The translations under genes were made by a program, and so were the position numbers. Below are positions 25,732 through 34,703 of a stretch of DNA of 64,000 nucleotides, one piece after another. The notes beneath the pieces were generated by a model. That model ran no database searches. It saw only the letters and a program-made list of their open reading frames with translations, and was not told the origin of the DNA. This DNA comes from Verrucomicrobiota bacterium (GTDB lineage Bacteria > Verrucomicrobiota > Verrucomicrobiia > CAIQCK01), in NCBI GenBank assembly GCA_016222825.1, contig JACRQF010000003.1, positions 62,001-126,000 of the forward strand, written 5' to 3'. Position 1 is the first letter of the stretch; every line of letters begins with the position of its first letter.

Positions 25732-27531
25732 ATGAAGCCCCAGAAACATCTGGCCGATTGGTTTGAGATCGCGGCGCATTTATGCGGCGCGGCAACGGCA
25801 AGCATCGGGGCGCTGGCGCTGGCGGGATGGGTGACCGGGTTGCGCGAACTGGCCGGCGTGAGCGATCAATGGATTCCGATGGCGCCAAACACGGCTGTGG
25901 CGTTCATTGCGCTCGGCTCGGCGTTGTCGCTCGTCCAACACGGCGGCCATCGCAGCATCCTGGTCGCCAGGCTGCTCAGCGCGACAGTTTGCACGGTCGT
26001 CCTCTTGCGGCTCAGCGAGTCGGTCACGGGCGCGGACCTGGGAGTGGACCGCTGGGTCTTCAATGTGCCCGCGGAATCCATGGGGACGATTCCGGTGGGG
26101 CAAATGGCGTCTGTGACGGCGTTGAGCTTTCTCTGCGCCAGCGTTGCGCTGCTCCTGATTGCGTTCAACCGGTGGTGGCTGGTGGCCGAGGCGCTGGCGG
26201 TGGTGGTGGCGCTTGTCGGCCTGGTGTTCTTCCTCGGCTACCTCTACCAAGCGCCGCTGCTCTACCGGGAAACCATGATCCCGATGTCCGTCACGACCGC
26301 CGCGGCGTTTTGCTTCCTCGGCGCGGGCACGCTGGTCGCCGTGGCGGGCCGCGACCTGGCCGCGCGAAGACGCGCGGCGCAGCAGCTCCAGTTGCAGGCT
26401 GCCGCGCTGAACGCCGCCGCCACCTCCATTCTCATCACCGACCGGCAGGGCACCATCCTCTGGTGCAACCCGGCGTTCTCCGAACTGACCGGCTACACCG
26501 CCGCCGAGGCGGTCGGACAGAACCCGCGCCTCCTGAAGTCGGGCAAACACGACCCGGCGTTCTACCAGCATCTTTGGAGGAGAATCACCGCCGGAAGAAT
26601 CTGGCACGGCGAGATCATCAACAAGCGCAAGGACGGCAGCCTCTATACGCAGGAGATCACCATCACCCCGGTGCGCGACGCGCGCGGCCAGATCGCGCAC
26701 TTCATCGCCATCGAGCAGGACATCACGCTGCGCAAACGCGCGGAGGCGGAGCTTCGCCGCGCGCGCGACGCCGCCGAGGCCGCCAACCGGGCCAAGAGCC
26801 TCTTCCTGGCGAACATGAGCCACGAGTTGCGCACGCCGCTGAACTCCGTCATCGGCTTCGCCAACATCCTGCTGAAAAACAGGTCGGGCAAGCTCGACGC
26901 CACCGACCTCGGCTTCCTGGAGCGGATTGCGGCCAACGGCAAGCACCTGCTCGACATGATCGGCCAGGTCCTCGAACTCTCTGACATCGAAGCGCAGAGG
27001 GTGCAGTTGCGGACCGCGACGGTGGCGTTGGACCGCATGGTTCCGGAGGTCATCGCCGGGTTTGAGTTCCAACTCCGCGACCGGCCTGTCACGCTCTCCG
27101 CCGAACTGCCCGACCGCATCGCGCCGTTGGAAACCGACGAAGTGAAACTCAAGCAAGTGCTCGTCACGCTCATCGGCAACGCGCTGAAGTTCACCGAACG
27201 AGGCAGCGTCGTCGTGCGCGTGATGGTGGATGAAGAGAGCCGCCAGCCTGTTCGCGTGGACGTGGCCGACACCGGCATCGGCATCCCCCAAGACCGGCTG
27301 GCGGCGATCTTCGAGGCGTTTCAACAAGCCGACTCCAGCATGGCGCGCAAATACGGCGGCGTCGGCCTCGGCCTCACGCTGGCCAAGGCGTTGTGCGACC
27401 TCATGGGCCACCGCATCGAAGTCCGCAGCGAAGCCGGCAAAGGCTCCACCTTCAGCGTGATCCTCCCGGCCCGGCCCGAACCAAACCGGCCGGACCTCGA
27501 CTCCAGCGCAGATCCTGCGTCTCCGCGTTGA
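25732..27531 (+). CDS. Membrane PAS sensor histidine kinase
   Basis: 599 residues. The N-terminus holds about six transmembrane helices (16-205) without a large extracytoplasmic loop, suggesting sensing within the membrane. One PAS domain spans ~221-334 (SILITDRQGTILWCNPAFSELTGYTAAEAVGQNP) and ends with a PAC segment. The HisKA phosphoacceptor is H364 in MSHELRTPLN. The HATPase_c domain contains N-box 'LIGNALKFT', G1 'VADTGIGIP' and G2 'YGGVGLGLTLAKAL'. No receiver or response regulator lies nearby, so it is an orphan kinase whose partner is elsewhere. Confidence 0.92.
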   Translation: MKPQKHLADWFEIAAHLCGAATASIGALALAGWVTGLRELAGVSDQWIPMAPNTAVAFIALGSALSLVQHGGHRSILVARLLSATVCTVVLLRLSESVTGADLGVDRWVFNVPAESMGTIPVGQMASVTALSFLCASVALLLIAFNRWWLVAEALAVVVALVGLVFFLGYLYQAPLLYRETMIPMSVTTAAAFCFLGAGTLVAVAGRDLAARRRAAQQLQLQAAALNAAATSILITDRQGTILWCNPAFSELTGYTAAEAVGQNPRLLKSGKHDPAFYQHLWRRITAGRIWHGEIINKRKDGSLYTQEITITPVRDARGQIAHFIAIEQDITLRKRAEAELRRARDAAEAANRAKSLFLANMSHELRTPLNSVIGFANILLKNRSGKLDATDLGFLERIAANGKHLLDMIGQVLELSDIEAQRVQLRTATVALDRMVPEVIAGFEFQLRDRPVTLSAELPDRIAPLETDEVKLKQVLVTLIGNALKFTERGSVVVRVMVDEESRQPVRVDVADTGIGIPQDRLAAIFEAFQQADSSMARKYGGVGLGLTLAKALCDLMGHRIEVRSEAGKGSTFSVILPARPEPNRPDLDSSADPASPR

Positions 27532-27559
27532 ACTTCCCGCCGTTCTCTTTGTTGGCCTG

Positions 27560-29872
27560 CTACGGCGCAAGAACGGCCTTGGGAAAACTGTGGCTGCGGA
27601 TGAAAACGATGAGGCAGGTGTCGAAGGGGGGCGTTTGCAGCTTCAGCGTGCCTTTCTCACGATCCACGACGACGGCGTCTTTCAACGGGATGGCGGGCGC
27701 GTCTGCGCTCATCTCCGGCGTGACGCAGCTCACTTGCACATCGTGGCCGCGCCATGAATCAGGCAGGCGAATCGTCGTCGTGCAGACTGGCGCGAGGCGG
27801 AGGGTGTCGGTTTCGACGGCGAGGTCGCAGTTGTTGAGGTCGAGCGTCAGCAACGGGCCGGCTTTGTCGGCGCCGAGGTTGAGGTTGACGCCAACGGTGG
27901 CGGGCGCGTCGGTTTCGAGCCGTGGTTTGAAGCCGGGCCAGTCGAGCAACTCTGCCATCCGCCGCGCAGCGGCAGCGTCGCGGTCTTTTCGCCAGTAGGT
28001 CACGCCGGGTTTGTCGGCGACGATCCGCGCGCCGGGCAGTGAGAAGGTTGTTTCGCGCGGCGCGAGGTGACGCTCCGGGCCGTAGCGCGTGCCGGTCTGG
28101 CCGGTGGCGACGAGGCGGCCACCGCTGGCGACGTAGCGGCGAAGTTCGCTGAGTTGCGCGTCAGTCAGCGTCATCACCGACGGCAGGACGACGATGGGGT
28201 AGCGCGCGAGATTCTTGGCGGTCAGGTCTTGCTGGAGAACCACGTCCCACTGGCGATGCGTCTCGCCGAGGAAATCGCACCAGCCGGAGTATTCGTCCAC
28301 GAACTTGTCCATGATGGGGTTGAAAACGTTCATCGAGGCGATCTCCGACCACGCGGAGTGGACAACCGCGATGTCGGCGAGGTAGCGGCGGTGGCTCAGG
28401 CTCGGCGCGTGGGCGCGGATGAAGCGGTTGACGAAGCCCGCGCTCTGCGGCGTGCCGGGCGAGTAACCGTCGAGATACCAATGGCCGAAGTCGGGCAGCC
28501 CGCGGTTGGCGAGGCAATCGAACGCGAGGACCTTGTGCAGGTTTTCGTGGCCCGCGCCGGACTTGTCCTTGCTGACGTAGATGCTCGGCCAGCAGAACGG
28601 CGCGTCGGAGATGGCGGCGCCGAGCCGCGTGACGTAGCCGACGCGGCCCTTCGGCGGCAGGCCCATTGGCCTCATGCCCCAGAAGCCATGCACCGTGCTC
28701 CACTCGAAGTGCGCGATGTCGCACGCGCCTTTCATCAACGCGCCACCCATCGGGAACGGGATGGTGTTGCCGAAGATGGCGCAATCGAGTTTCTCCCGCC
28801 GCGCGGACTCCTTGGCGGCGGCGTAGAAAGCGCGATGATACGCCCGTGCGGTCTCGACTTTGTTGATGACGTAGCAAAGCCAGACCGGGTCTTCGGTCCA
28901 CTTCGGGTTCATGATGTGCCACCGTTTGCCGCGCGTCTCGAACGGCTTGTCGCGGATGTAGGCGGCAATGTCGAACGTCGCGATGTCCGCGATGCCCATG
29001 CGCTCCAACTCGGCGCGGGTGAAGTGGCGGCGCATGTAGTCACGGAACGTGTGGAGCGACCAGAGGCCGAACGCACAGGTGTTGGCGTGGCTGAGGTTCG
29101 TGTCGCTCAGGTTGTCGGCGTGGATGCCGTCGGGGCGGAGCTTGGGGATGATGCGCTCGATCTCGCGGCAAACGTAATCGCGCATCTGCGGGTTGGCGTA
29201 GTCCACGTCCACGAGCCGCACCGTCTGCCAGCCGCTTTTGCCTTGCGTGTCGGCGGGGCCGGATTGTTTGCCGCTGAGCTTCGCCAGCCCGCTGCGCTCG
29301 GCGATGTCGTCGGTGATGCCGGGATTGCTGGAATAATCATAACTCCACTTCCCGTCCAGCCCGCGTCGCGCCAGCACGGCGTAGAGGTCGTCTGCGGGTT
29401 TGCCGTCGGGCGTCGTGAACGCCGGCAAACCATAAGCCTTCGCGCTCGGAAACGGCGCCCACGGCACGTCGCGCATAAACGCCTCCAGCCCGAACCATCG
29501 CGCCGTGAGCGGCTCCTTACCTTTCCACCACGGCAGCGACCAGCCGGTATGCTTCATCTTGCCGTCGGCGGTGAAGAAACCCGCGTAGTCGCCGACTTCG
29601 CCGATGTCGTAATAGACGATGCGCTTGACGCCGGCTTGCCGAAGTTTGTCGAGGCCGGCGTTGAGAGTGCCGTATTGCTCCTGCGCGTCGAGAAACCAGA
29701 AGCCATACCAGCCGAGCGTGCCAACGCCGCGTGCCGCGCCGGGCTGGATCGTTTCCAGTCCCTCCGCGCGCAAGCCGACGCTGGCGATGGGCGTGTATTC
29801 GCGCCACCACGGCTCGGCAGCGGTGGCGGTAAATGCACACAAGAGAGTTGCGGCTGTGACCGTCGTTCTCAT
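27560..29872 (-). CDS. Secreted glycoside-hydrolase-like protein with GH42-type trimerisation domain
   Basis: 770 residues from the ATG at 29872, which opens a signal peptide (MRTTVTAATLLCAFTATAA). The N-terminal ~500 residues look like a TIM barrel with 'VGTLGWYGFWFLDAQEQYG', 'RPDGIHADNLSDTN' and 'CAIFGNTIPFPMGGALMKG'. From ~540 there is a class-I glutamine-amidotransferase-like domain (VVLPSVMTLTDAQLSELRRYVASGGRLVATG) as found after the barrel in GH42 beta-galactosidases. The last ~110 residues are a beta-sandwich. I cannot assign catalytic acids with confidence. It is divergent from the propeller gene at 30019. Confidence 0.75.
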   Translation of the reverse strand: MRTTVTAATLLCAFTATAAEPWWREYTPIASVGLRAEGLETIQPGAARGVGTLGWYGFWFLDAQEQYGTLNAGLDKLRQAGVKRIVYYDIGEVGDYAGFFTADGKMKHTGWSLPWWKGKEPLTARWFGLEAFMRDVPWAPFPSAKAYGLPAFTTPDGKPADDLYAVLARRGLDGKWSYDYSSNPGITDDIAERSGLAKLSGKQSGPADTQGKSGWQTVRLVDVDYANPQMRDYVCREIERIIPKLRPDGIHADNLSDTNLSHANTCAFGLWSLHTFRDYMRRHFTRAELERMGIADIATFDIAAYIRDKPFETRGKRWHIMNPKWTEDPVWLCYVINKVETARAYHRAFYAAAKESARREKLDCAIFGNTIPFPMGGALMKGACDIAHFEWSTVHGFWGMRPMGLPPKGRVGYVTRLGAAISDAPFCWPSIYVSKDKSGAGHENLHKVLAFDCLANRGLPDFGHWYLDGYSPGTPQSAGFVNRFIRAHAPSLSHRRYLADIAVVHSAWSEIASMNVFNPIMDKFVDEYSGWCDFLGETHRQWDVVLQQDLTAKNLARYPIVVLPSVMTLTDAQLSELRRYVASGGRLVATGQTGTRYGPERHLAPRETTFSLPGARIVADKPGVTYWRKDRDAAAARRMAELLDWPGFKPRLETDAPATVGVNLNLGADKAGPLLTLDLNNCDLAVETDTLRLAPVCTTTIRLPDSWRGHDVQVSCVTPEMSADAPAIPLKDAVVVDREKGTLKLQTPPFDTCLIVFIRSHSFPKAVLAP

Positions 29873-30018
29873 CGCAGGAAGTGTAGGATGCCAGCCGACA
29901 GCAGCAAGAGGATAAACGGGCCAAGTCATTCTCGATGACGCCGCGCGCAGAATCCGCTTTGCGCCGGCCGCGGTTTTTGAGACAGTCGGCGCAACGACCT
30001 AACGGAGAACCAACGACC

Positions 30019-31332
30019 ATGTTCCATCGCCTCATCGCCATCTCGCTCACACTCGCCGCGTTCGCGCCGCAGACGCTGCGCGCGGAAAACTGGCCGCAAT
30101 GGCGCGGGCCGTTCTTCAACGGCTCCACCACGGAAACCGGCCTGCCGGCTCAGTGGAGCAAGACCGAGAACGTCGCGTGGATCGCGCCGCTGCCCGGCAA
30201 GAGCAGCGCCACGCCCATTGTCTGGGGCGACTCGGTATTCGTCACCACTCCCGACACGAACAAGAACCTGCTGCTTCTGTGCCTCAACACCGCCGACGGC
30301 AAGGTGCGCTGGCAGCGATGCGTGGTGCCGGGCGGGGATTTCTCCAAGGGCAAGAACAACGCGTGCTCCCCGTCGGTCGTCACTGACGGGAAGCTGGCCA
30401 TCGCGACGTTCGCCACGGGCGACATCGCGGCTTTCGATTTCGCCGGGCGGAAGGTCTGGTCGCGCGCGCTGGCGAAGGAGTTCGGCAAGCCCGCCTTCAT
30501 GTGGATCTACGGCTCCAGCCCGTTGCTTTATCGCGGCAAGCTCTACGTGCAGGTGCTCCAGCGCAACCCGCCAACCTACCAGCATTCACTCGACGACAAG
30601 CCGGAGCGGGAGTCTTTCCTGCTCTGTCTTGATCCGCAGACCGGCAAGACACTCTGGCGCCAACTCCGCAAGACCGACGCCATCGAGGAGTCGCAGGAGT
30701 CCTACGCCACGCCGCTGCCCTACGAAGGCGCGCGCGGCACGGAGATCATCCTCTTCGGCGGCGACTACGTGACTGGCCATCGCGCCGACAACGGCGCGGA
30801 ACTGTGGCGTTGCGGCTCGTTCAACACCGAGAAGAAGAAAGTCTGGCGCGTCATCACCTCGCCGGCAACAGCGCCGGGCTTCATCTACCTCGGCCTGCCG
30901 AAGCGGAATCCTTTCCATGCGCTGAAAGCCGGCGCGACCGGCCTTGTTTCGCCCGACGCGCAGACGGCGTGGAAACTCGACGACCTCATGCCGGATGTTT
31001 GCACGCCTTTGACCTACCGCGGCAAACTCTTCGTGCTTGATGGCGACAAACAACTTCTGGCCTGCCTCGACCCGAAGACCGGCGAGAAGAAGTGGCAGGG
31101 CAGCATCGGCAAGAAGGAAACCTACAGCGCATCGCCGACGGGCGCGGACGGGAAGATCTACTGCATCGGCGAGCGCGGCACGGTCGTGGTGCTCTCGGCG
31201 GGCGACGAGTTCAAGATTTTGGCCACCTTCACGATGGACGAGATACCGGTGCTTTCCTCCATTGTCGCCGCGAACGGCCGGCTGTTCATACGCACCGCGA
31301 GCAGCCTCTACTGCGTCGGCGGGAAGAAATAG
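30019..31332 (+). CDS. Secreted PQQ-like beta-propeller protein
   Basis: 437 residues with a signal peptide (1-22) and the characteristic start 'ENWPQWRGPFFNGSTTETGLPAQWS' common in Verrucomicrobiota and Planctomycetes. It is built from repeated PQQ-like blades of the type 'LLCLNTADGKVRWQRCV', 'LLCLDPQTGKTLWRQL' and 'LLACLDPKTGEKKWQG'. These proteins do not need PQQ and are thought to act as scaffolds or sugar-binding propellers in the periplasm. It pairs with a second family member at 34704. Function is unknown. Confidence 0.85.
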   Translation: MFHRLIAISLTLAAFAPQTLRAENWPQWRGPFFNGSTTETGLPAQWSKTENVAWIAPLPGKSSATPIVWGDSVFVTTPDTNKNLLLLCLNTADGKVRWQRCVVPGGDFSKGKNNACSPSVVTDGKLAIATFATGDIAAFDFAGRKVWSRALAKEFGKPAFMWIYGSSPLLYRGKLYVQVLQRNPPTYQHSLDDKPERESFLLCLDPQTGKTLWRQLRKTDAIEESQESYATPLPYEGARGTEIILFGGDYVTGHRADNGAELWRCGSFNTEKKKVWRVITSPATAPGFIYLGLPKRNPFHALKAGATGLVSPDAQTAWKLDDLMPDVCTPLTYRGKLFVLDGDKQLLACLDPKTGEKKWQGSIGKKETYSASPTGADGKIYCIGERGTVVVLSAGDEFKILATFTMDEIPVLSSIVAANGRLFIRTASSLYCVGGKK

Positions 31333-31374
31333 CCGGCACGAACATCGGCGTTCAAGTTCCCCGACGGCCGGATG

Positions 31375-33519
31375 TCAGGCGGCCATCCGTTCAAGAACGC
31401 GGACAGACACTGGTTCGCTCTCAAGTTTGCGCAGGCGCTGGACTAGAAGGTTGAGGAACGAACCCACGTCCGTCACCACGCCCACCGATTCCATCGAGCC
31501 GCGGTCGCTCAGCTTGGTGACGACGGCGGGATTGATGTCCACGCAGACCAGCCGGACGCCCGCGGGCGTCATGTTGCCGACGCCGATGGAGTGGAGCATT
31601 GAGGCGAGCATCAGGACCATGTCCGCGCCCCGGATTTGCCGTGCGTATTGCTCCTGCGCTTCGACCAGATTCATGAGGGTGTCCGGGAGCGGCCCGTCGT
31701 CGCGAATGGATCCCGCCAGCACGAAGGGCACGTCGCGCTGGACGCACTCGTAGAAGATGCCGCTCTTGAGCACGCCTTGTTCAACGGCATGGCGAATGCC
31801 GCCGCACCGTCGAATGGTGTTGATGGCCCGGAGATGATGCCGGTGGCCGCCCCGCACAATGGCGCCGGCCTGCATGTCCACGCCGAGCGAGGTGCCGAGC
31901 AGGGCTTGCTCGATGTCATGCGTGGCGACGCCGTTGCCGCCCAACACGGCCTGCACGTAACCCTCGCGAATCAGCGAGGCCAGATGTTTGGCCCCGCCGG
32001 TGTGGACGACGACCGGCCCGGCGGCCACGACGATCCGGCCGCCTTGCTCGCGGATGCGGCGCATCTCCCATGCAATCCGCTCGACCACCAGTTCCACGCG
32101 GCGCTCGCTGGAAACCGCCGCGCCCATGAACGCGAAGCCGGTGTCAGCGGGAAAGCTCGTGCGAGGGTCGCGCACGCCGGTCTTGCGCACCGCGCGAATC
32201 CCCACACTGCCGACAACCACCCGGTCGCCCTCCTGGAGATGGCGGAACAGTTTGCAGCGCGCCACCGGGCGGTTGTCTTCGCGGCCGACCACGATGACGG
32301 CGTCCATCCGCTGGTCTTGCGCGCGCAGCCATTGGCCGTCCACGCGCACTTCGGTCGGGTAAATGGTGGTGGCGTAGAAATCATCGGGCGCCACGCCCGG
32401 TTGCGCGACGGGCTGGAGTTCCGCGTTACTCTCGTCGCGCGGCGAAACCACGGCGCCCAGGTCAATCAGCCGCGACATGATCCTGTCCAGGGAATCCTCC
32501 GAAGGCGCGGAAACCTGGACTTCCGACTCGGAGGTGCTCTGGCGCTGTTTGCCGAGCTGGAACTCCAGAATCCGGAAACTTCCGCCGCCATCCACGATCA
32601 CGTCCATCGCGCGGTCGAGCAGGCCGGAATCGAGCAGGTGTCCTTCGAGCCGCACGCGGCGGCTCTGCACCGTGGACGTGGCGCGCGCGAACCGCGGCGC
32701 GGGTTCGTCGAGGCGCAACGTGAGGCACTTGGCCGCGCCGCCGGCCTTGAGGAACTCGCCCAGAGGCGTCTCCACGACGCGGAAGCCGGCGCCTTCAAGC
32801 GATGCGCGCAACTCCGCGCTGATTTCGTTCACGAACAGGTGGCGGCCCAGGTTCGCCGCGTTGCAAGCGAAACGCATCGCGTCGGGTTCCTTCACCGCGA
32901 TCCGCCTTTCCGCGGGCACGCGTTGCTCGATTGCGTGGTTGGAATCGGCGTCGAATGCCGCCGGATAATAAAGGAGCCAGCCGCCTTCGAGCGGACAAAG
33001 GCACGTGTCGAGGTGATAGCATCGCGGGTCAATCAACCGCAGGGAAACCACTTCCAAGTCCAGCCACTGCGCCAGCAAGGGGTGCGCGTCGAGTTCGGTG
33101 CGGAGGCCATACGCGGCCCACAACCACCCCCCCGCGCGATCCAGCAAAGCGTCGCCGGCGCCCTCGAACGGCAGGTCCGTCGGCATCTCGAGAACGTCGA
33201 AGCCGCGCTCCTTGAACCACCGCCGGAAATGCGGCTCCTCGCCGCGCCGCTCGCGATGCAGGAAGTGACCCAGCACAACCCTGTCGCCCACGATCACGCC
33301 CGCGTTGGCGGTGAAAGCCATGTCCGGCAGGCCGGGCTGCGGCGGGACCAATTCCACATCGGCGACATCCCGCAGCAGCGAACACAGGACCTTCCATTGT
33401 TCCACGGCCGTGGTGTGGACGGCCTTGCCAACATTGCCTTCCATCCAGGGATTGATGACGTAACGCACATCGTAGAACTCCGGAGGGCACATCATTAACT
33501 GATGACGTCCGTTCTTCAT
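31375..33519 (-). CDS. Bifunctional arginine dihydrolase / ornithine cyclodeaminase (ArgZ/AgrE-like)
   Basis: 714 residues. The N-terminal domain (1-~275) is a guanidine-modifying fold whose residues fit ArgZ: N72 (FTANAG), E119-x3-D123 (FEGAGD), H169-x-D171 (YHLD) and nucleophile C265 (GGAAKCLTL). ArgZ cleaves arginine directly to ornithine, CO2 and two ammonia. The C-terminal ~430 residues match the TIGR00300 LOR/SDH-type ornithine cyclodeaminase domain, with NAD-binding-like stretches 'VVVAAGPVVVHTGGAKHLASL' and 'AVLGGNGVATHDIEQALLGTSLG'. Known examples are cyanobacterial. Finding all key residues here supports a complete arginine-to-proline catabolic enzyme. It is monocistronic. Confidence 0.85.
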   Translation of the reverse strand: MKNGRHQLMMCPPEFYDVRYVINPWMEGNVGKAVHTTAVEQWKVLCSLLRDVADVELVPPQPGLPDMAFTANAGVIVGDRVVLGHFLHRERRGEEPHFRRWFKERGFDVLEMPTDLPFEGAGDALLDRAGGWLWAAYGLRTELDAHPLLAQWLDLEVVSLRLIDPRCYHLDTCLCPLEGGWLLYYPAAFDADSNHAIEQRVPAERRIAVKEPDAMRFACNAANLGRHLFVNEISAELRASLEGAGFRVVETPLGEFLKAGGAAKCLTLRLDEPAPRFARATSTVQSRRVRLEGHLLDSGLLDRAMDVIVDGGGSFRILEFQLGKQRQSTSESEVQVSAPSEDSLDRIMSRLIDLGAVVSPRDESNAELQPVAQPGVAPDDFYATTIYPTEVRVDGQWLRAQDQRMDAVIVVGREDNRPVARCKLFRHLQEGDRVVVGSVGIRAVRKTGVRDPRTSFPADTGFAFMGAAVSSERRVELVVERIAWEMRRIREQGGRIVVAAGPVVVHTGGAKHLASLIREGYVQAVLGGNGVATHDIEQALLGTSLGVDMQAGAIVRGGHRHHLRAINTIRRCGGIRHAVEQGVLKSGIFYECVQRDVPFVLAGSIRDDGPLPDTLMNLVEAQEQYARQIRGADMVLMLASMLHSIGVGNMTPAGVRLVCVDINPAVVTKLSDRGSMESVGVVTDVGSFLNLLVQRLRKLESEPVSVRVLERMAA

Positions 33520-33702
33520 GCTCTAATCTAGGGCAAGGCTGGCCGCGGCGCAAAACGCCCGCGGCGGCGCGCGGCCCAACATTGTTTATTGCGCGGCACG
33601 ACCGGGTTTTATACTCTGGGCGGGCCGCGGGCAGCGGCGGATTCAGGCCGGAGACGGCCCGGCTGTGGATTTCAAGGACACGGCGAAGAAAGGATGAGTT
33701 TC

Positions 33703-34197
33703 ATGAAGGCGAGCGCATCAACACTCCGCATTCCCGGCGCGCTGGCCGTAGTCTTGCTGCTCGCCAACTGCGCCGTGCCACCGGCCGAGGAGGTCAGGGT
33801 CTTCACCACAGCCGACCGCCCGATCGCCGAGGAACTCACCCGCGACGGCGGCGGTTGGTCGGTTGTCTGCGACGGGCCGCGCACCTACCGTCTGTTCGAG
33901 GTGCAGGGGCCGGCGGTGGCGGAGTGCATCGCGCTCTACCGCGCCGCGCTCAAGAGCGAGGAGCTTCATGGCCGGGCCTACATCGAGATGTGGTGCCGGA
34001 TTCCCCGGCGTGGCGAGTTTTTTTCCAAGGGACTCGACCAGCCCGTGAGCGGCACGACCGGCTGGATCAACTGCCAGACGCCGTTCTTCCTGAGAAAAGG
34101 CATGGCGCCGGACCTTATCAAACTCAACCTCGTCGTCGAGGGCCGCGGCAAGGTGTGGATCAAAAACGTGGGGTTGTTCAAAGAGCCTCATAGCTGA
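33703..34197 (+). CDS. Lipoprotein with CBM-like beta-sandwich domain
   Basis: 164 residues from the ATG at 33703, placed 8 bp after AGGA; the ATG at 33694 would be directly on the ribosome site. The N-terminus is a lipoprotein signal with lipobox LLANC. The mature part carries the block 'AYIEMWCRIPRRGEFFSKGLDQPVSGTTGW' and 'PDLIKLNLVVEGRGKVWIKNVGL', which I read as a carbohydrate-binding-module-like sandwich. The same module sits at the end of larger kinases and enzymes in related phyla. Ligand is unknown. It is duplicated at 34218. Confidence 0.7.
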   Translation: MKASASTLRIPGALAVVLLLANCAVPPAEEVRVFTTADRPIAEELTRDGGGWSVVCDGPRTYRLFEVQGPAVAECIALYRAALKSEELHGRAYIEMWCRIPRRGEFFSKGLDQPVSGTTGWINCQTPFFLRKGMAPDLIKLNLVVEGRGKVWIKNVGLFKEPHS

Positions 34198-34217
34198 ATC
34201 GTCCGGCAGTTCCTTGG

Positions 34218-34697
34218 TTGTTTGCTAGTGCAACATGCGGAAGGCGAAACGATCTGACAACGACACTGCGGACATTCACCACCGGCAACCCGGCGATCAG
34301 CAAGGACGTGGTCGTGGAACGCGATGCGTGGTTGGCCGACTGTGCCAAGGTTCAGACGTTCCGGCTGTTTGAAGTGCCCGATCCCGGTGTCGAGGAATGC
34401 ATCGTGCTCTACCGCGCCAAGGTGAAGACCGAAGATTTGGCCGGCCGGGCTTATCTTGAAATGTGGTGCCGGTTCCCGGGCCGCGGCGAGTTCTTCTCCA
34501 AGGGACTTAATCAAGCCGTCACCGGAACCAATGATTGGACTTCGATCGAGATCCCCTTCTTCCTCAAGAAAGGCGAGAGGCCCGACCTGATCCGGCTGAA
34601 TCTCGTCGTCACAAGCACGGGCCGGCTATGGAAGAAAACCGTGTCGGGCAGGGTCTGGATCAACGGCGTGGAGTTGGCCAGAGCGCCGCTCGGCTGA
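34218..34697 (+). CDS. Tandem paralogue of the preceding CBM-like protein, N-terminus degraded
   Basis: The open frame from TTG 34218 gives 159 residues. From 'LRTFTTGNPAIS' onward it is clearly homologous to the previous gene (AYLEMWCRFPGRGEFFSKGLNQAVTGTNDW... PDLIRLNLVV). The upstream part has no signal peptide in frame; a different frame reads LGCLLVQHAEGE just before a stop, which suggests a frameshift that cut off the lipoprotein signal. An insertion (LWKKTVSGR) lies before the final strand. It is either a decaying duplicate or a cytoplasmic remnant. Confidence 0.5.
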   Translation: MFASATCGRRNDLTTTLRTFTTGNPAISKDVVVERDAWLADCAKVQTFRLFEVPDPGVEECIVLYRAKVKTEDLAGRAYLEMWCRFPGRGEFFSKGLNQAVTGTNDWTSIEIPFFLKKGERPDLIRLNLVVTSTGRLWKKTVSGRVWINGVELARAPLG

Positions 34698-34703
34698 GAA
34701 CCG

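Noticed and set aside
25780-27570. 596-codon minus-strand ORF opposite the histidine kinase
   Set aside because: Mirror of the kinase gene caused by high GC at third positions; the kinase has all HisKA and HATPase motifs.
28067-29938. 623-codon plus-strand ORF opposite the GH-like gene
   Set aside because: Antisense shadow with Ala/Val/Glu/Arg bias; the minus-strand gene has a signal peptide and family features.
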